64,000 nt of DNA, from the NCBI GenBank assembly GCA_963662175.1, contig OY759215.1:45339213-45403212 (forward strand), written 5' to 3'. Of the stretch, positions 1 through 8,745 are shown one piece after another. A program made the position numbers and the translations under genes. Origin of the DNA: Aradus depressus (taxonomy: Eukaryota; Arthropoda; Insecta; Hemiptera; Aradidae). Numbering within the stretch: the stretch's first letter is position 1; every line of letters starts with the position of its first letter. The notes beneath the pieces were generated by a model. That model was not told the DNA's origin, searched no databases, and worked only from the letters and a program-made list of their open reading frames with translations.

Positions 1-589
1 TGTTTGAATATATCACGGTTATGGAATAAACATGAGTCTGCTTTTAAAATTTGTAAAATTGAATTAATATTCTAGCGTTCAACTAATAACTTTCGTTTAG
101 TGGATCAACTTTACGATGTGTATTCTTTATAGGTATCGTGTCCTTGGGCGTGGAAAACAGTCTATATTTGTAACAATTTGTTTCTCAGACAATTTTCGGT
201 CTGTTTTTTTAAAAAATATATCCTGAAACGACGGGGAGTGAGCCTTTATAAATATATTGAATATAATTTTCGTTCCTCAAACAAAAATGGTAGAGTATAT
301 GGTATTAACTATGGAATATAGCGCACAGATATGCAAATGAGTCCTGAACGTACAAGTCAGCCGCAGGGTGTCGGATAAGGTGAATCTTTTGAATGAATAT
401 GCAGAGAACTGCTGCTGTAATCTTCCAGATTGTATGAATCCTCTGAGAATTGTCGTCTTGTATGACAATGAATATTTTGCAAACCGGGAAATCTGCAAAA
501 AATTTTAATGAATATAAAATGTGTCTTTTAGTTTTTTCTACACCTTTTACTTGAAAAACATTTTGAAGGTTTTTAATATAAGTTAACTC
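1..589. other. AT-rich intergenic DNA with a family-3-like fragment
   Basis: No gene is recognisable. Around 477-545 there is a segment (AAATGTGTCTTTTAGTTTT followed by TCTACA) resembling the variant family-3 sequence at about 50595-50670 and 57709-57760. Small ORFs here have no recognisable domain. Confidence 0.4.
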
Positions 590-860
590 GTAAAATCTAC
601 TTGCGCCCTAAAGTAAAATGATCTCAATTTTCAACCAATTTCAACCGAAATAGTAATCAGATCTTAGCAGATGTGATTTCATAATTCCAAATTGCATGTA
701 CATAGCTACAATTGTTTCTGCTTTAGAGCGCTCATAACATTCAAGGGACCTTGGAACATAAAAATCAGTAAAAAACTCGATCTCGAATTTTCGCTCGATT
801 ACAATACTTCTTTATACTAAAAGTATAAGTATCCTTATACTATAAGTATAAGTAAGTACA
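590..860 (-). repeat. Dispersed repeat family 7, copy
   Basis: Reading the minus strand, this starts with a palindromic TATACTTATAGTATAAGG-type motif (830-850), passes through CGAGATCGAGTTTTTTACTG and a GAGCGCTC-type core, and ends near 600 in a stretch (AAAATTGAGATCATTTTACT) that recurs at about 47840. The same order of motifs is seen at 37500-37760, 47700-47900 and 57815-58110, so this is a dispersed repeat of unknown class. Confidence 0.5.
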
Positions 861-1499
861 ACTGAAATAAAAAAAAAAAAAAATCTGAATACATAACGTT
901 TCGTATGTGGTTAAAAGTGTGTCACGATTGAATAGATTATTTTAGCATCTTGTCTATTAGCGTATCTACCTAATATTGCAATAAACTTATCTAAGACTGA
1001 CTTAACGATCTGTGAGATCAGACTTAAGCAGGTACACGTCAAAACCCAACAATTCCCAGATTTTCAAGATAAATGCTGACATTTTAGCTATGAATCAAAA
1101 ATTACCATTGAATATTCATATCCACAGATTAATTAGCATATTATCTGCTTTCTTCGTATAAACAGATTATTCTTCTGCTGAATTGATCATTCTTCATTTA
1201 TTTTAATAAATTTATTTAATTATTTTATTCTGGACACAGACATTTTTTCTATAAAAATTAACATAATCCAATTAATTAATGTGGTTCTAATAAATCAATG
1301 TCTAGGGTCATTTGTCGTCTTGTTAGTGTTTATGTTTTGTGCAGGAACATAGACTAAAGAGGAGGAACGTTAGATACATATAAAACAGAGGCGAATAGTT
1401 CAAAAAATCTTAATAAGTGCAAAAAATTACTTGGTATAGTAAATGTTTCACTGTAATTTGTTGTTTTCTGAGCTGATTCCAAAAGAGAAAGAAAAAAAT
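861..1499. other. Intergenic DNA, nothing recognised
   Basis: AT-rich DNA with an A-run at about 870-883. No ORF with recognisable similarity and no clear repeat family member was seen. Confidence 0.4.
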
Positions 1500-2013
1500 A
1501 AGTCGGTGAATCACCAGTTATGTACTTCCCCAGAACGAGAATTAATCAATTGAGTTTTCTCTCTCCCTTCAAAGCTTCTGAATTCCCAAAATAAAGTTTG
1601 TGTCGATACATTCATTACATCGGCAGTTATTAGTGTATTTGAGTCGAGCCCTCGTTCTCTACTCATCCCTTTAACCGATTTCATGGGAAATTAATTGGTG
1701 ACATCCTTATGGGGTTTTATATTTACATATAAAATTCATTACAACGGCAGTTATTAGAGTTTTTGTATTAAGCCTCCCCTCTAATCCCCCCCCCTTAAAT
1801 GGGCAGATTTGGCTGAAAATCATTAGGTTTGGTCCCTAGAGAGTTCTGGATATACATATAAAATTTTGTGTTGATACATTCAATCTATCGGGAGATTTCG
1901 TGTTCACAGACACACAAAATAGAAAACACAAAATTCCGTTGAAAACTCTACATCGAATTTCCTACCGATTACATAACTTCCCCTATACTTTGTCTAGGTG
2001 TAGTTGGAGAAGT
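1500..2013 (-). repeat. Dispersed repeat family 3, minus copy
   Basis: Begins with GTCGGTGAATCACC and TACTTCCCCAG and ends at the family palindrome (about 1973-2013, ACTTCCCC then a loop then GGAGAAGT). It is directly joined, through an A-run, to a plus-oriented piece of the same family. Internal phrases such as CATTCATTACATCGGCAGTT are shared with the copies at 19.4, 21.4 and 42.5 kb. Confidence 0.7.
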
Positions 2014-2149
2014 AAAAAAATGCATGTCTATAGTTTTAGAAATATGATAACTCACGATAGAATAAATATTCGTATATGGACATGAAATTGTATATGTTTC
2101 CAGAACCTCATAAGGACGATACCTATTTATTTTCAGCCAAATTGGCCAA

Positions 2150-2169
2150 GGGGGGGGGGGGGGGGGGGG
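2150..2169 (+). repeat. poly(G) homopolymer, 20 bases
   Basis: Twenty consecutive G in the sequence as given, inside the family 3 copy at a spot where other copies have only short G-rich runs such as GGGGG. Length may be affected by sequencing error. Confidence 0.8.
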
Positions 2170-2319
2170 AGGGTATCAACAAAACCTTAATAACTGCCGA
2201 AGTGATGAATGTTTCGACACGAAATATAATGATTTGAGTAAGTCACTTGTTTTCTCAATGAAATCAGTAAATAGGTAGAGGGAGAGCAAACACTTACTTG
2301 ATTAATTCACGGTGGGGAA

Positions 2320-2323
2320 GTAC
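2320..2323 (+). repeat. Target-site duplication GTAC, left
   Basis: The four bases before the 5' LTR (GTAC) are repeated immediately after the 3' LTR at 6701-6704. Joining the flanks restores the family 3 motif GGGGAAGTACATTG, which confirms the insertion boundaries. Confidence 0.9.
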
Positions 2324-3172
2324 TGTAATGTTCTATATTGTCCATTACATGTAATATTTTAGAAATGGAAAATAAGATACGTAAATACAATCATTTTATT
2401 AGACCTAAGGAAGGTTACTGTGGGTTATCAAATCGATTTGTACCAGGGTCGATATAGTATCAAAATATATCAATTCATTTATTTCAATTATGTCATAAAA
2501 TTAAATGATAGGCTAATAATTAGTTAACAAAAAATGTAAGCAATTAGGATTGTATACGGGAATCTGAAAATGTTAAAAAAAAAACCCAGATGTTTAGTGT
2601 TAAAGGCTGTAAAAATTGTGGCCAATGACAGAGCGGAATCAAAAACGAGAGAGAAGTGGGCTGTCCCCTCGTGGAGAGTAGGTAGGAGATGTATGAGAGA
2701 ACTGTGCAGAGAGAGATGGTTCAGTGAAAGTGAGTGTGGTGAATGGTAGAAAATGTAAGTGATTTCTTAAAGGCTGTGATAAGAAGGAAGAGTAGCTGAA
2801 ATACTTGGAATCCAGAAGAGAGGAGAGGACGTGGCCGCAGTTGCGACACCCCATATTCAACGTACCACGATGGAAACATCATTTTACCCACCAGCACAAT
2901 AGAAGAAAAGAAAGCTGTCCCGCAGGTTTAGTTGAATGTTGTGTTTACAAAGAAAAATCTCTATGTCTGTAAAATTTATGTGATACTAACCCATAAAAAC
3001 GTGTCTTGATGAAATTTAAAATAAAAAAAAAATGTAACAAATTATTTTAAAGTCTTTATTTTTATTTATAAATCATACATAACCAGGTCCTCTAATAATC
3101 GTTATTGTATATAACTATTATTAATATAAATTTAAATTAGAATATCAAGTAGCGTAATAAACGAGCGTTACA
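2324..3172 (+). repeat. 5' LTR (849 bp)
   Basis: Direct repeat of 5852-6700 at constant offset 3528. By eye only two differences were found, near the start (CATTACATG here, CATTGCATG in the 3' copy) and near the end (TAATAAAC here, TAATACAC there). Starts TG and ends CA. A polyadenylation-type AATAAA lies at 3020-3025. The small minus-strand ORF present in both LTRs is an incidental reading frame. Confidence 0.95.
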
Positions 3173-3174
3173 AA

Positions 3175-3225
3175 TGTCGCTTCGAACAGGGACTTGAAAT
3201 ATTAAATTTTTATATGGCGCCCGAA
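3175..3225 (+). promoter_or_regulatory. Primer-binding region, tRNA-Lys-like, in two parts
   Basis: Two bases after the LTR end lies TGTCGCTTCGAACAGGGAC. Its part CGAACAGGGACTTGAA (3183-3198) is complementary to the T-arm and acceptor region of tRNA-Lys(UUU). The complement of the tRNA 3' end itself, TGGCGCCCGAA, is found separately at 3215-3225. A normal Lys-type site would be TGGCGCCCGAACAGGGAC in one piece. Position next to the LTR favours 3175-3198 as the true site with a diverged 3'-terminal match, but the split is unusual. Confidence 0.6.
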
Positions 3226-3314
3226 AAGAAAATTATAAAAGGACCTTATGTGTAATTTTGTAAAAATATGTGTAAAAATTAATTTTAAAACTGTATAAAA
3301 AGTTAGCGTCCAAA

Positions 3315-4145
3315 ATGGCCGACTATAATAGAGGTTCTCAGAGAACGAATCCGAACAATAATGGCGGACAAAATAGAGTAACTTATGATAATTGCCTTCA
3401 GCCGGAGAGTGAGACAAATATAAGTTTAAACACCATGATGGAAATGATAATAAAAAATATGAACGTAAAATTTGAGCAACAATCAAAACATTTTAATGAA
3501 ATGCAATCAAAACATTTTAATGAAATGAATTCAAAAATTGATGAGTTAAAGGAAGACGTAAGCATAAAATTTGAAAATGTAAAAAAGAATGTAAACAAAC
3601 GTTTCGATGAAGTAAATAATGAGATTGATCTGAAATTTAGTGATCAAAGTTTAGAAATAAATCATAAATGTGAACAATTAAATAATATGATTGTAGATAG
3701 ACAGGAAAATGGAGAAATAAAGGAAAATAATGAAACACAGAAGAAAATAAAATTCAATAAGAAGATAGACAAATGTAAATTTATTAAAACCATAATAACT
3801 AATGGTATTGTTATAAAGAAACATAATAATAAGATAGAGAAACTAAAAAAACATAAGATAAACAAAATTAAAAGTTATCGAAGAATCGAATATCGAAAAG
3901 TAAATGTTATTAAATATAAAAGTAAACATAACAATAACAAGAGTAAAAAACTTAAGTGCAAACATAATTTCAGTAATAATAATAATAAAAATAAGTTTAA
4001 AAATAGTAAGACATTACACCTAGGGCATAGAAATGAACTAAATTATAGAAAAATAATAATTATAAACAATAGTCATAGATATCGGAGAAAAGATAATCGT
4101 AAACTAAATTATAAATATAAAAGAAAGAAAATAATAAGTGTTTAA
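3315..4145 (+). CDS. Gag-like protein of the LTR element (276 aa)
   Basis: The only substantial ORF of the retrotransposon, on its sense strand and 140 bp after the 5' LTR; ATG context AAAATGG is favourable. Residues 1-35 are polar (Arg, Asn, Gly rich). Residues about 40-130 form a heptad-rich, charged segment predicted as coiled coil (MMEMIIKNMNVKFEQQ, later IDELKEDVSIKFENVKK), as in the N-terminal part of arthropod Ty3/gypsy Gag proteins. A perfect 24-bp tandem duplication (3480-3503 and 3504-3527) repeats QSKHFNEM. The last 145 residues are extremely Lys/Asn rich with no CCHC zinc knuckle, protease or RT motif. It may bind RNA through basic charge, or the C-terminal half may be out-of-frame decayed sequence. 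Role as particle-forming Gag is inferred, not proven. Confidence 0.6.
   Translation: MADYNRGSQRTNPNNNGGQNRVTYDNCLQPESETNISLNTMMEMIIKNMNVKFEQQSKHFNEMQSKHFNEMNSKIDELKEDVSIKFENVKKNVNKRFDEVNNEIDLKFSDQSLEINHKCEQLNNMIVDRQENGEIKENNETQKKIKFNKKIDKCKFIKTIITNGIVIKKHNNKIEKLKKHKINKIKSYRRIEYRKVNVIKYKSKHNNNKSKKLKCKHNFSNNNNKNKFKNSKTLHLGHRNELNYRKIIIINNSHRYRRKDNRKLNYKYKRKKIISV
3480..3527 (+). repeat. 24-bp perfect tandem duplication in gag-like ORF
   Basis: Two identical 24-base units, each encoding QSKHFNEM, keep the reading frame and add about one heptad to the coiled coil. A third partial unit (FNEMNSK) follows. Confidence 0.9.
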
Positions 4146-5032
4146 CCGATGAAATTTTGGATATTGAAAATTGCTTGTCTAGGATTATGATCTGGAACTA
4201 TAAAATGTAAACATTAAAATTAATAAAAAAAAAAAAATAAAATAAAATAAACATAGAAAGTATCAGTCAATATGTTAAATTTTGTCGAAATGAATAATTG
4301 CAAAATAAAATGATATAATTAAGTGATGGAAAAATGTACCTGTGTTAGTTTGCGTGTAAAATTTGAGTTAATAAAAATCAATAAAAAATTAATGTAAACA
4401 AAGAAGTTGTCACTCGAGATGTAAATAGGGTCTAATTAATAAATAATTGAAAGTAAAGAATAAATTAAACTAAAGTTAGAAATAAAAATATGGAGCGTAA
4501 GAGAAATGATATGGCAACTAAGTCTTTGCAAGACGAACTGATGAATAGATAAAGGATAAGACAGCTATGTAGAGTCTGTTATGATAAACAACTGATATTT
4601 GTAAACAGTCCAACAAATGTCAATATTGGATGTGTGTATTTTATTTTATGGTATGTCTTGTTATATTTTAATATGATGTATGCTATTTTGTTGTATTAGA
4701 GTGGTTGTATGATAAAATAGGTAATAATGACCAATTTTGGGTCTGAGACTGATTAGGAATATGATAGTGGGTGATGTTCTGTCATAGAATAAAAAAAAAA
4801 AAAAATTATATAATTAAATTAGATGTAAATAATGTTTAGTTTACTCTGCATTCTGTACAGAAAATTTATTATTTTTAAATGTTTTTAAATAAAAACATAT
4901 TTATTTATTGAAATATTATATTTATGGTGGTTATTTGATGGGAAATTTTATATAAGGGTTAGTCTCGAGTTGAACTATTTATTGGTATTTATGCATGCAT
5001 TTTTTTTTATGGTATTGGGGATAAAAATAAAA

Positions 5033-5069
<37 letters not shown>

Positions 5070-5851
5070 TAGTTTAAAGGGTTTGTTAGTGTTATTTAAC
5101 CGTAATTGTCAACAACGTGGGCCATGTTGATTTAAGGAGTTTAGCGTCCTTACGGAAACGAGTTATATTAACCCACAAATGGTTTTTGAGAGCGATAATC
5201 GCTAGTAGTTTCAGAATAATAAGTGATGAAATTAGAACATCCACATGGATGCATAGATTACAAACGTCATAAAATTTTAATCATAACCTTGTAAGTAATT
5301 CCGTATAATAATAATAATAATAATAAATAAAAAAAAAAAATGTTTGTAAGTGAAACGGGGAAAATGTTATAAGAATATTTTTTTTTAAGAATATCATCTT
5401 AAGAGCATTATATAAAAATTAGTGCAGTAAATCAATAGGGAAAGTAAGTCGAGATAGCGTAAATAAAAGTAGTAAAATATAAATAATTATCTGAGTTATG
5501 TCTAATTGTGACAGTGATGTTATTAATAAATGGAATATTAAATAATAAATAAATAAAGTAATATAAAAAAAATAAATCTAATATAACATTATGGTAAGAC
5601 GTAAATAAAATAATTGAATTGGATTTGTTACCTAATTGTTGTGTAATATTATTAAAGAGAGTTACCTTGAAGAATGTATTCCATAATAGACAAAAAATTT
5701 GTGTGTAATTAATTAATTATAGAAACTGGGTCACCATGTTATTTTGAGTCGCCAAGTGGTACATATAACCATAAGATTATGAAATAGTTTGGTACTAAAC
5801 ACTTATGTAAGCAAATGAATGATATATTTTGATATTTTTAGCAGAGGGCAA
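4146..5851 (+). other. Non-coding internal region of the LTR element
   Basis: About 1.7 kb, A-rich and C-poor on the sense strand, with a pure A-run at 5038-5066 and short AAT microsatellites (about 5308-5325). No frame carries recognisable pol motifs. It ends in the purine-rich tract AGCAGAGGGCAA (5840-5851) directly before the 3' LTR, as needed for plus-strand priming. Confidence 0.7.
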
Positions 5852-6700
5852 TGTAATGTTCTATATTGTCCATTGCATGTAATATTTTAGAAATGGAAAA
5901 TAAGATACGTAAATACAATCATTTTATTAGACCTAAGGAAGGTTACTGTGGGTTATCAAATCGATTTGTACCAGGGTCGATATAGTATCAAAATATATCA
6001 ATTCATTTATTTCAATTATGTCATAAAATTAAATGATAGGCTAATAATTAGTTAACAAAAAATGTAAGCAATTAGGATTGTATACGGGAATCTGAAAATG
6101 TTAAAAAAAAAACCCAGATGTTTAGTGTTAAAGGCTGTAAAAATTGTGGCCAATGACAGAGCGGAATCAAAAACGAGAGAGAAGTGGGCTGTCCCCTCGT
6201 GGAGAGTAGGTAGGAGATGTATGAGAGAACTGTGCAGAGAGAGATGGTTCAGTGAAAGTGAGTGTGGTGAATGGTAGAAAATGTAAGTGATTTCTTAAAG
6301 GCTGTGATAAGAAGGAAGAGTAGCTGAAATACTTGGAATCCAGAAGAGAGGAGAGGACGTGGCCGCAGTTGCGACACCCCATATTCAACGTACCACGATG
6401 GAAACATCATTTTACCCACCAGCACAATAGAAGAAAAGAAAGCTGTCCCGCAGGTTTAGTTGAATGTTGTGTTTACAAAGAAAAATCTCTATGTCTGTAA
6501 AATTTATGTGATACTAACCCATAAAAACGTGTCTTGATGAAATTTAAAATAAAAAAAAAATGTAACAAATTATTTTAAAGTCTTTATTTTTATTTATAAA
6601 TCATACATAACCAGGTCCTCTAATAATCGTTATTGTATATAACTATTATTAATATAAATTTAAATTAGAATATCAAGTAGCGTAATACACGAGCGTTACA
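5852..6700 (+). repeat. 3' LTR (849 bp)
   Basis: Second copy of the LTR, preceded by the purine tract and followed by the GTAC duplication at 6701-6704. Same length as the 5' copy. Confidence 0.95.
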
Positions 6701-6733
6701 GTACATTGCCGGTTATTCGCCGACGACTCAACA
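6701..6733 (+). repeat. Right end of family 3 copy split by the LTR element
   Basis: GTACATTGCCGG then TTATTCGCCGACGACT, matching the terminal sequence of complete family 3 copies such as 55189-55752. Confidence 0.8.
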
Positions 6734-6822
6734 TGCCCATGACATTGAATGTCCTCCCCACTCCCCCACGATAACCCTCCCTGGATCTATTTGTCTGATC
6801 TAATAGTTTTCAAGGAATATCA

Positions 6823-7319
6823 TTAATTTTGTGTGTCTGTGATACACGACAACTCCCGATAGAATGAATGTATCAATACGAAATTTTATTGGTTAGGTTT
6901 TATGACTCGTGCCCGGGCTTTAACTACGATTTCATATCGCCTACTACCAGAGCACTCTTTCGTCACTCTGGAGGACATGAGCCCAACTCTACTATGGGAA
7001 TCCTAATTTTTGCCTACCCTAAATTTTTGTTCACCTAGGGCAGGGGTCCTTTAACGAGTACCTGACATCGTACAGGCTCGGGACCATCGCTTAACGTCCC
7101 ATCCGAAGGATGGCGTACTTAAGTTTATTTTACCTCCCAAATAAAATAAACTGGGGGCTTCGGTCGGGTTTTGAACCCACGATCTTGAGCTTTAGAAGAC
7201 AAGCATGCATACCACTTAGCTACCGGCGCCCTCATGTAAGTTAAATATAGAGTTTTAACTCAAATTGTCGAATAGCTTTAAAGGGAGAGCGAAAACTTAA
7301 TTGATTAATTCTTGCTGAA
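6823..7319 (+). repeat. Family 3 copy interrupted by a SINE
   Basis: Left part 6823-6890 (GTGTGTCTGTGATACACGAC, then AACTCCCGATAGAATGAATG) and right part 7234-7319 (GTTTTAACTCAAATTGTCGA through AATTCTTGCTGAAG). A family 1A SINE sits between them. Some family 3 sequence is missing at the junction. Confidence 0.6.
6891..7233 (-). mobile_element. tRNA-derived SINE, family 1A, near full length
   Basis: Minus-strand copy. The tRNA-like head (GGCGCCGGTAGCTAAGTGGT, pol III A-box type, and a B-box-type GGTTCAAAACC) is at the 7233 end. The body with TTTATTTTATTTGGGAGGTA and the motif CATCCGAAGGATGG (7098-7111) follows, and the tail AAAACCTAACC is at 6891. It interrupts a family 3 copy. Confidence 0.85.
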
Positions 7320-7792
7320 GAAGAACATATCTGGTGATTTGACAACTGATATTTTATTTGAGCCCACGCTTCGCCACTGATGTAATGAATACATCAGGGA
7401 AACATGAGCACAGCACACAATTTTATCTTTACAGCCTTTACAGTATGCATCAGGAAGATGTAAGCAATGAAAGTAAGAAAGAGACTCCAGCCAGCCAATT
7501 GTAACTAGAAATAAATGTTGAAGATGTAAAACATAGACTGAGATAGCTATCGAGTGTGTAGAGACAACATTGGAAAGCAATGAGGCAATGAGCTGAGAGC
7601 CGGCAGTGTTCACGTACACTCCATCTGTTCTGAGTACAATGAAACCAAACCTTTCTAAATATAATTATCTATCGGCAAGAAAAGTTCACCTCTTTACCAC
7701 TCCACTTCAATAAAAACTATATTCATATATCGATAATACATTACAATGTCTAATAACTGAAAATCAATTTATAACTTTAGTATATGCAACTA
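7320..7792. other. Intergenic DNA, nothing recognised
   Basis: Includes a 104-aa minus-strand ORF (7305-7619) with no recognisable motif; it begins inside the family 3 copy, so it is probably fortuitous. Confidence 0.35.
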
Positions 7793-8413
7793 CAGTAGAC
7801 TCTCCCTTATCCGGTGCTCGTAAAATAATATCAAATTTGTTAAACTAAAATTAATTATTAGATTATCAGTTATATGAGCCACGTGTATTTACGAGCACAT
7901 AATAATTCCGTAACTCATATTATTTCACTAATATCCTATAAATAAATTATAATAAATACAAAGTTGAAAATCAAACATTTATAAAAAATGTTTCCTAGAA
8001 TAGAAAAACAAAGGTACCGTCCCGTCCGTGGCACAACAATATCGAGGAACATTATCGGGAAATGAACACTTAACTAGTAAAGTCAAAGTTTAATTTTTTT
8101 CCACAGAAACCCTCTCCTCCTATTTATTTTTCCTTTACACCAGTTCTCTTTTTCTCAGTTTTCATTTGATTCTCATAGTGAAAAGAATCATTGGATCGTT
8201 TTTTTCGTTAGTGAAATTGAATGTTTAAAATTTTGTTTTACTCACCTGCGACATTTTTGTTTACGGACGTTTTGTACAATCAGTACATGATAGTGAAGTC
8301 TTTTTGTTTTTTTTTAAATCATCAAGTTATAAAGTGATAAAACAATGGCTTCCACTTCAAAAAGAAAGAAAATTGTTCTTTCCATCCAACAAAAATTGTC
8401 GGCAATTTGTTAA
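7793..8413 (+). mobile_element. Left half of a Tigger/pogo-like DNA transposon
   Basis: Starts at a TA with the terminal repeat CAGTAGACTCTCCCTTATCC, the same as both ends of the element at 26970-28184. The following sequence (about 7810-8215) is homologous, in reverse orientation, to the right part of that element. It runs into the start of a transposase reading frame at 8345 and is cut off near 8412, where family 3 sequence begins. Confidence 0.8.
8345..8413 (+). pseudogene. N-terminus of a pogo/Tigger-type transposase (22 codons)
   Basis: The ORF begins ATG and reads MASTSKRKKIVLSIQQKLSA before a stop at 8411-8413. A short basic stretch followed by VLSI-x-x-KL is the typical start of the CENP-B-like helix-turn-helix domain of pogo/Tigger transposases, which bind the transposon ends. 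Only this first segment survives; the domain and the whole DDE catalytic region are missing because the element is truncated by joined family 3 sequence. The location, about 550 bp inside a Tigger-type terminal repeat and in the outward-to-inward direction, supports the call. It cannot make a working protein. Confidence 0.65.
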
Positions 8414-8545
8414 TTTGTGTTAAAATTCCCCCTAATCTCCCCTTTTCTCTGACCGATTAGGCTGAAAATTAATATCGTTCTTAGTTTGTTTTGGATAAAG
8501 ATATAAATTTTCGTGGCGATACATTTCATCCTATTCTTTCCAGAA
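8414..8545 (-). repeat. Family 3 fragment, minus
   Basis: Contains the family phrase GACCGATTAGGCTGAAAATT and a following CGATACATTTCATCC type segment. Continues after the inverted repeat at about 8720. Confidence 0.55.
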
Positions 8546-8694
8546 TTTTTTTTCCAAGAAAAGGTTTCTCTTTTTTTTGACAATATTTGGGGACACTTCC
8601 ACGTCCCTTCTTCTGACTACACAAGAAAGGACGAAAGTGGAAGTGTCCCAAAATATTGTCAACACGAAAAAAAAGAAACCTCTGGAAAAAAAGA
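8546..8694. repeat. Inverted repeat (hairpin) of family 4 sequence
   Basis: Left arm about 8553-8612 and right arm about 8629-8690 are near reverse complements, for example GGTTTCTCTTTTTTTTGACA against TGTCAACACGAAAAAAAAGA and GACACTTCCAC against GTGGAAGTGTC. A spacer of about 16 bp (TTCTTCTGACTACACA) separates them. The right arm is a plus-oriented piece of family 4, so two family 4 fragments lie head to head. Confidence 0.75.
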
Positions 8695-8745
8695 AAAGTG
8701 AAAAAATCAAAGTATCCCAGAGACAGTTATCGTCTTCACAGACAC
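8620..8745 (+). repeat. Dispersed repeat family 4, copy
   Basis: Contains AAGTGTCCCAAAATATTGTC and then CCTCTGG and ATCCCAGAGA, in the same order as at 34150-34284, 36930-37060 and (minus strand) 61985-62110. Confidence 0.65.

Larger units (their letters stand above)
2014..2323 (+). repeat. Family 3 plus copy, interrupted by the LTR element
   Basis: Family 3 body from the ATAACTCACGATAGAATAAA phrase to GGTGGGGAAGTAC. The copy resumes at 6701 with GTACATTGCCGG and the expected terminal sequence ending CGACGACT near 6733, so the intact pre-insertion site can be read across the retrotransposon. It contains a 20-base G run (2150-2169). Confidence 0.75.
2324..6700 (+). mobile_element. Non-autonomous LTR retrotransposon (Ty3/gypsy-like)
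   Basis: A 4377-bp element bounded by two 849-bp direct repeats that start TGTAATG and end GTTACA, with a 4-bp GTAC target duplication. A tRNA-Lys-like primer-binding region follows the 5' LTR and a purine-rich tract precedes the 3' LTR. The internal region (3173-5851) carries one Gag-like ORF (3315-4145) and then about 1.7 kb of A-rich DNA without protease, RT, RNase H or integrase sequence. Replication would need enzymes from a related autonomous element. Ty3/gypsy assignment rests on the 4-bp duplication, Lys-type primer site and Gag style, so it is an inference. LTR near-identity implies a recent insertion. Confidence 0.9.

Noticed and set aside
2639..2860. 73-aa ORF repeated at 6167-6388
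   Set aside because: It lies antisense inside the LTR and is repeated only because the LTR is; no domain and no expected coding role.
3202..3865. Minus-strand ORFs overlapping the gag-like frame
   Set aside because: They are antisense shadows of an A-rich coding strand, giving Phe/Leu/Ser-rich translations without motifs.
3315..4145. Endogenous virus with envelope or other viral genes
   Set aside because: Only a Gag-like frame is present; no envelope, RT or integrase similarity exists between the LTRs.
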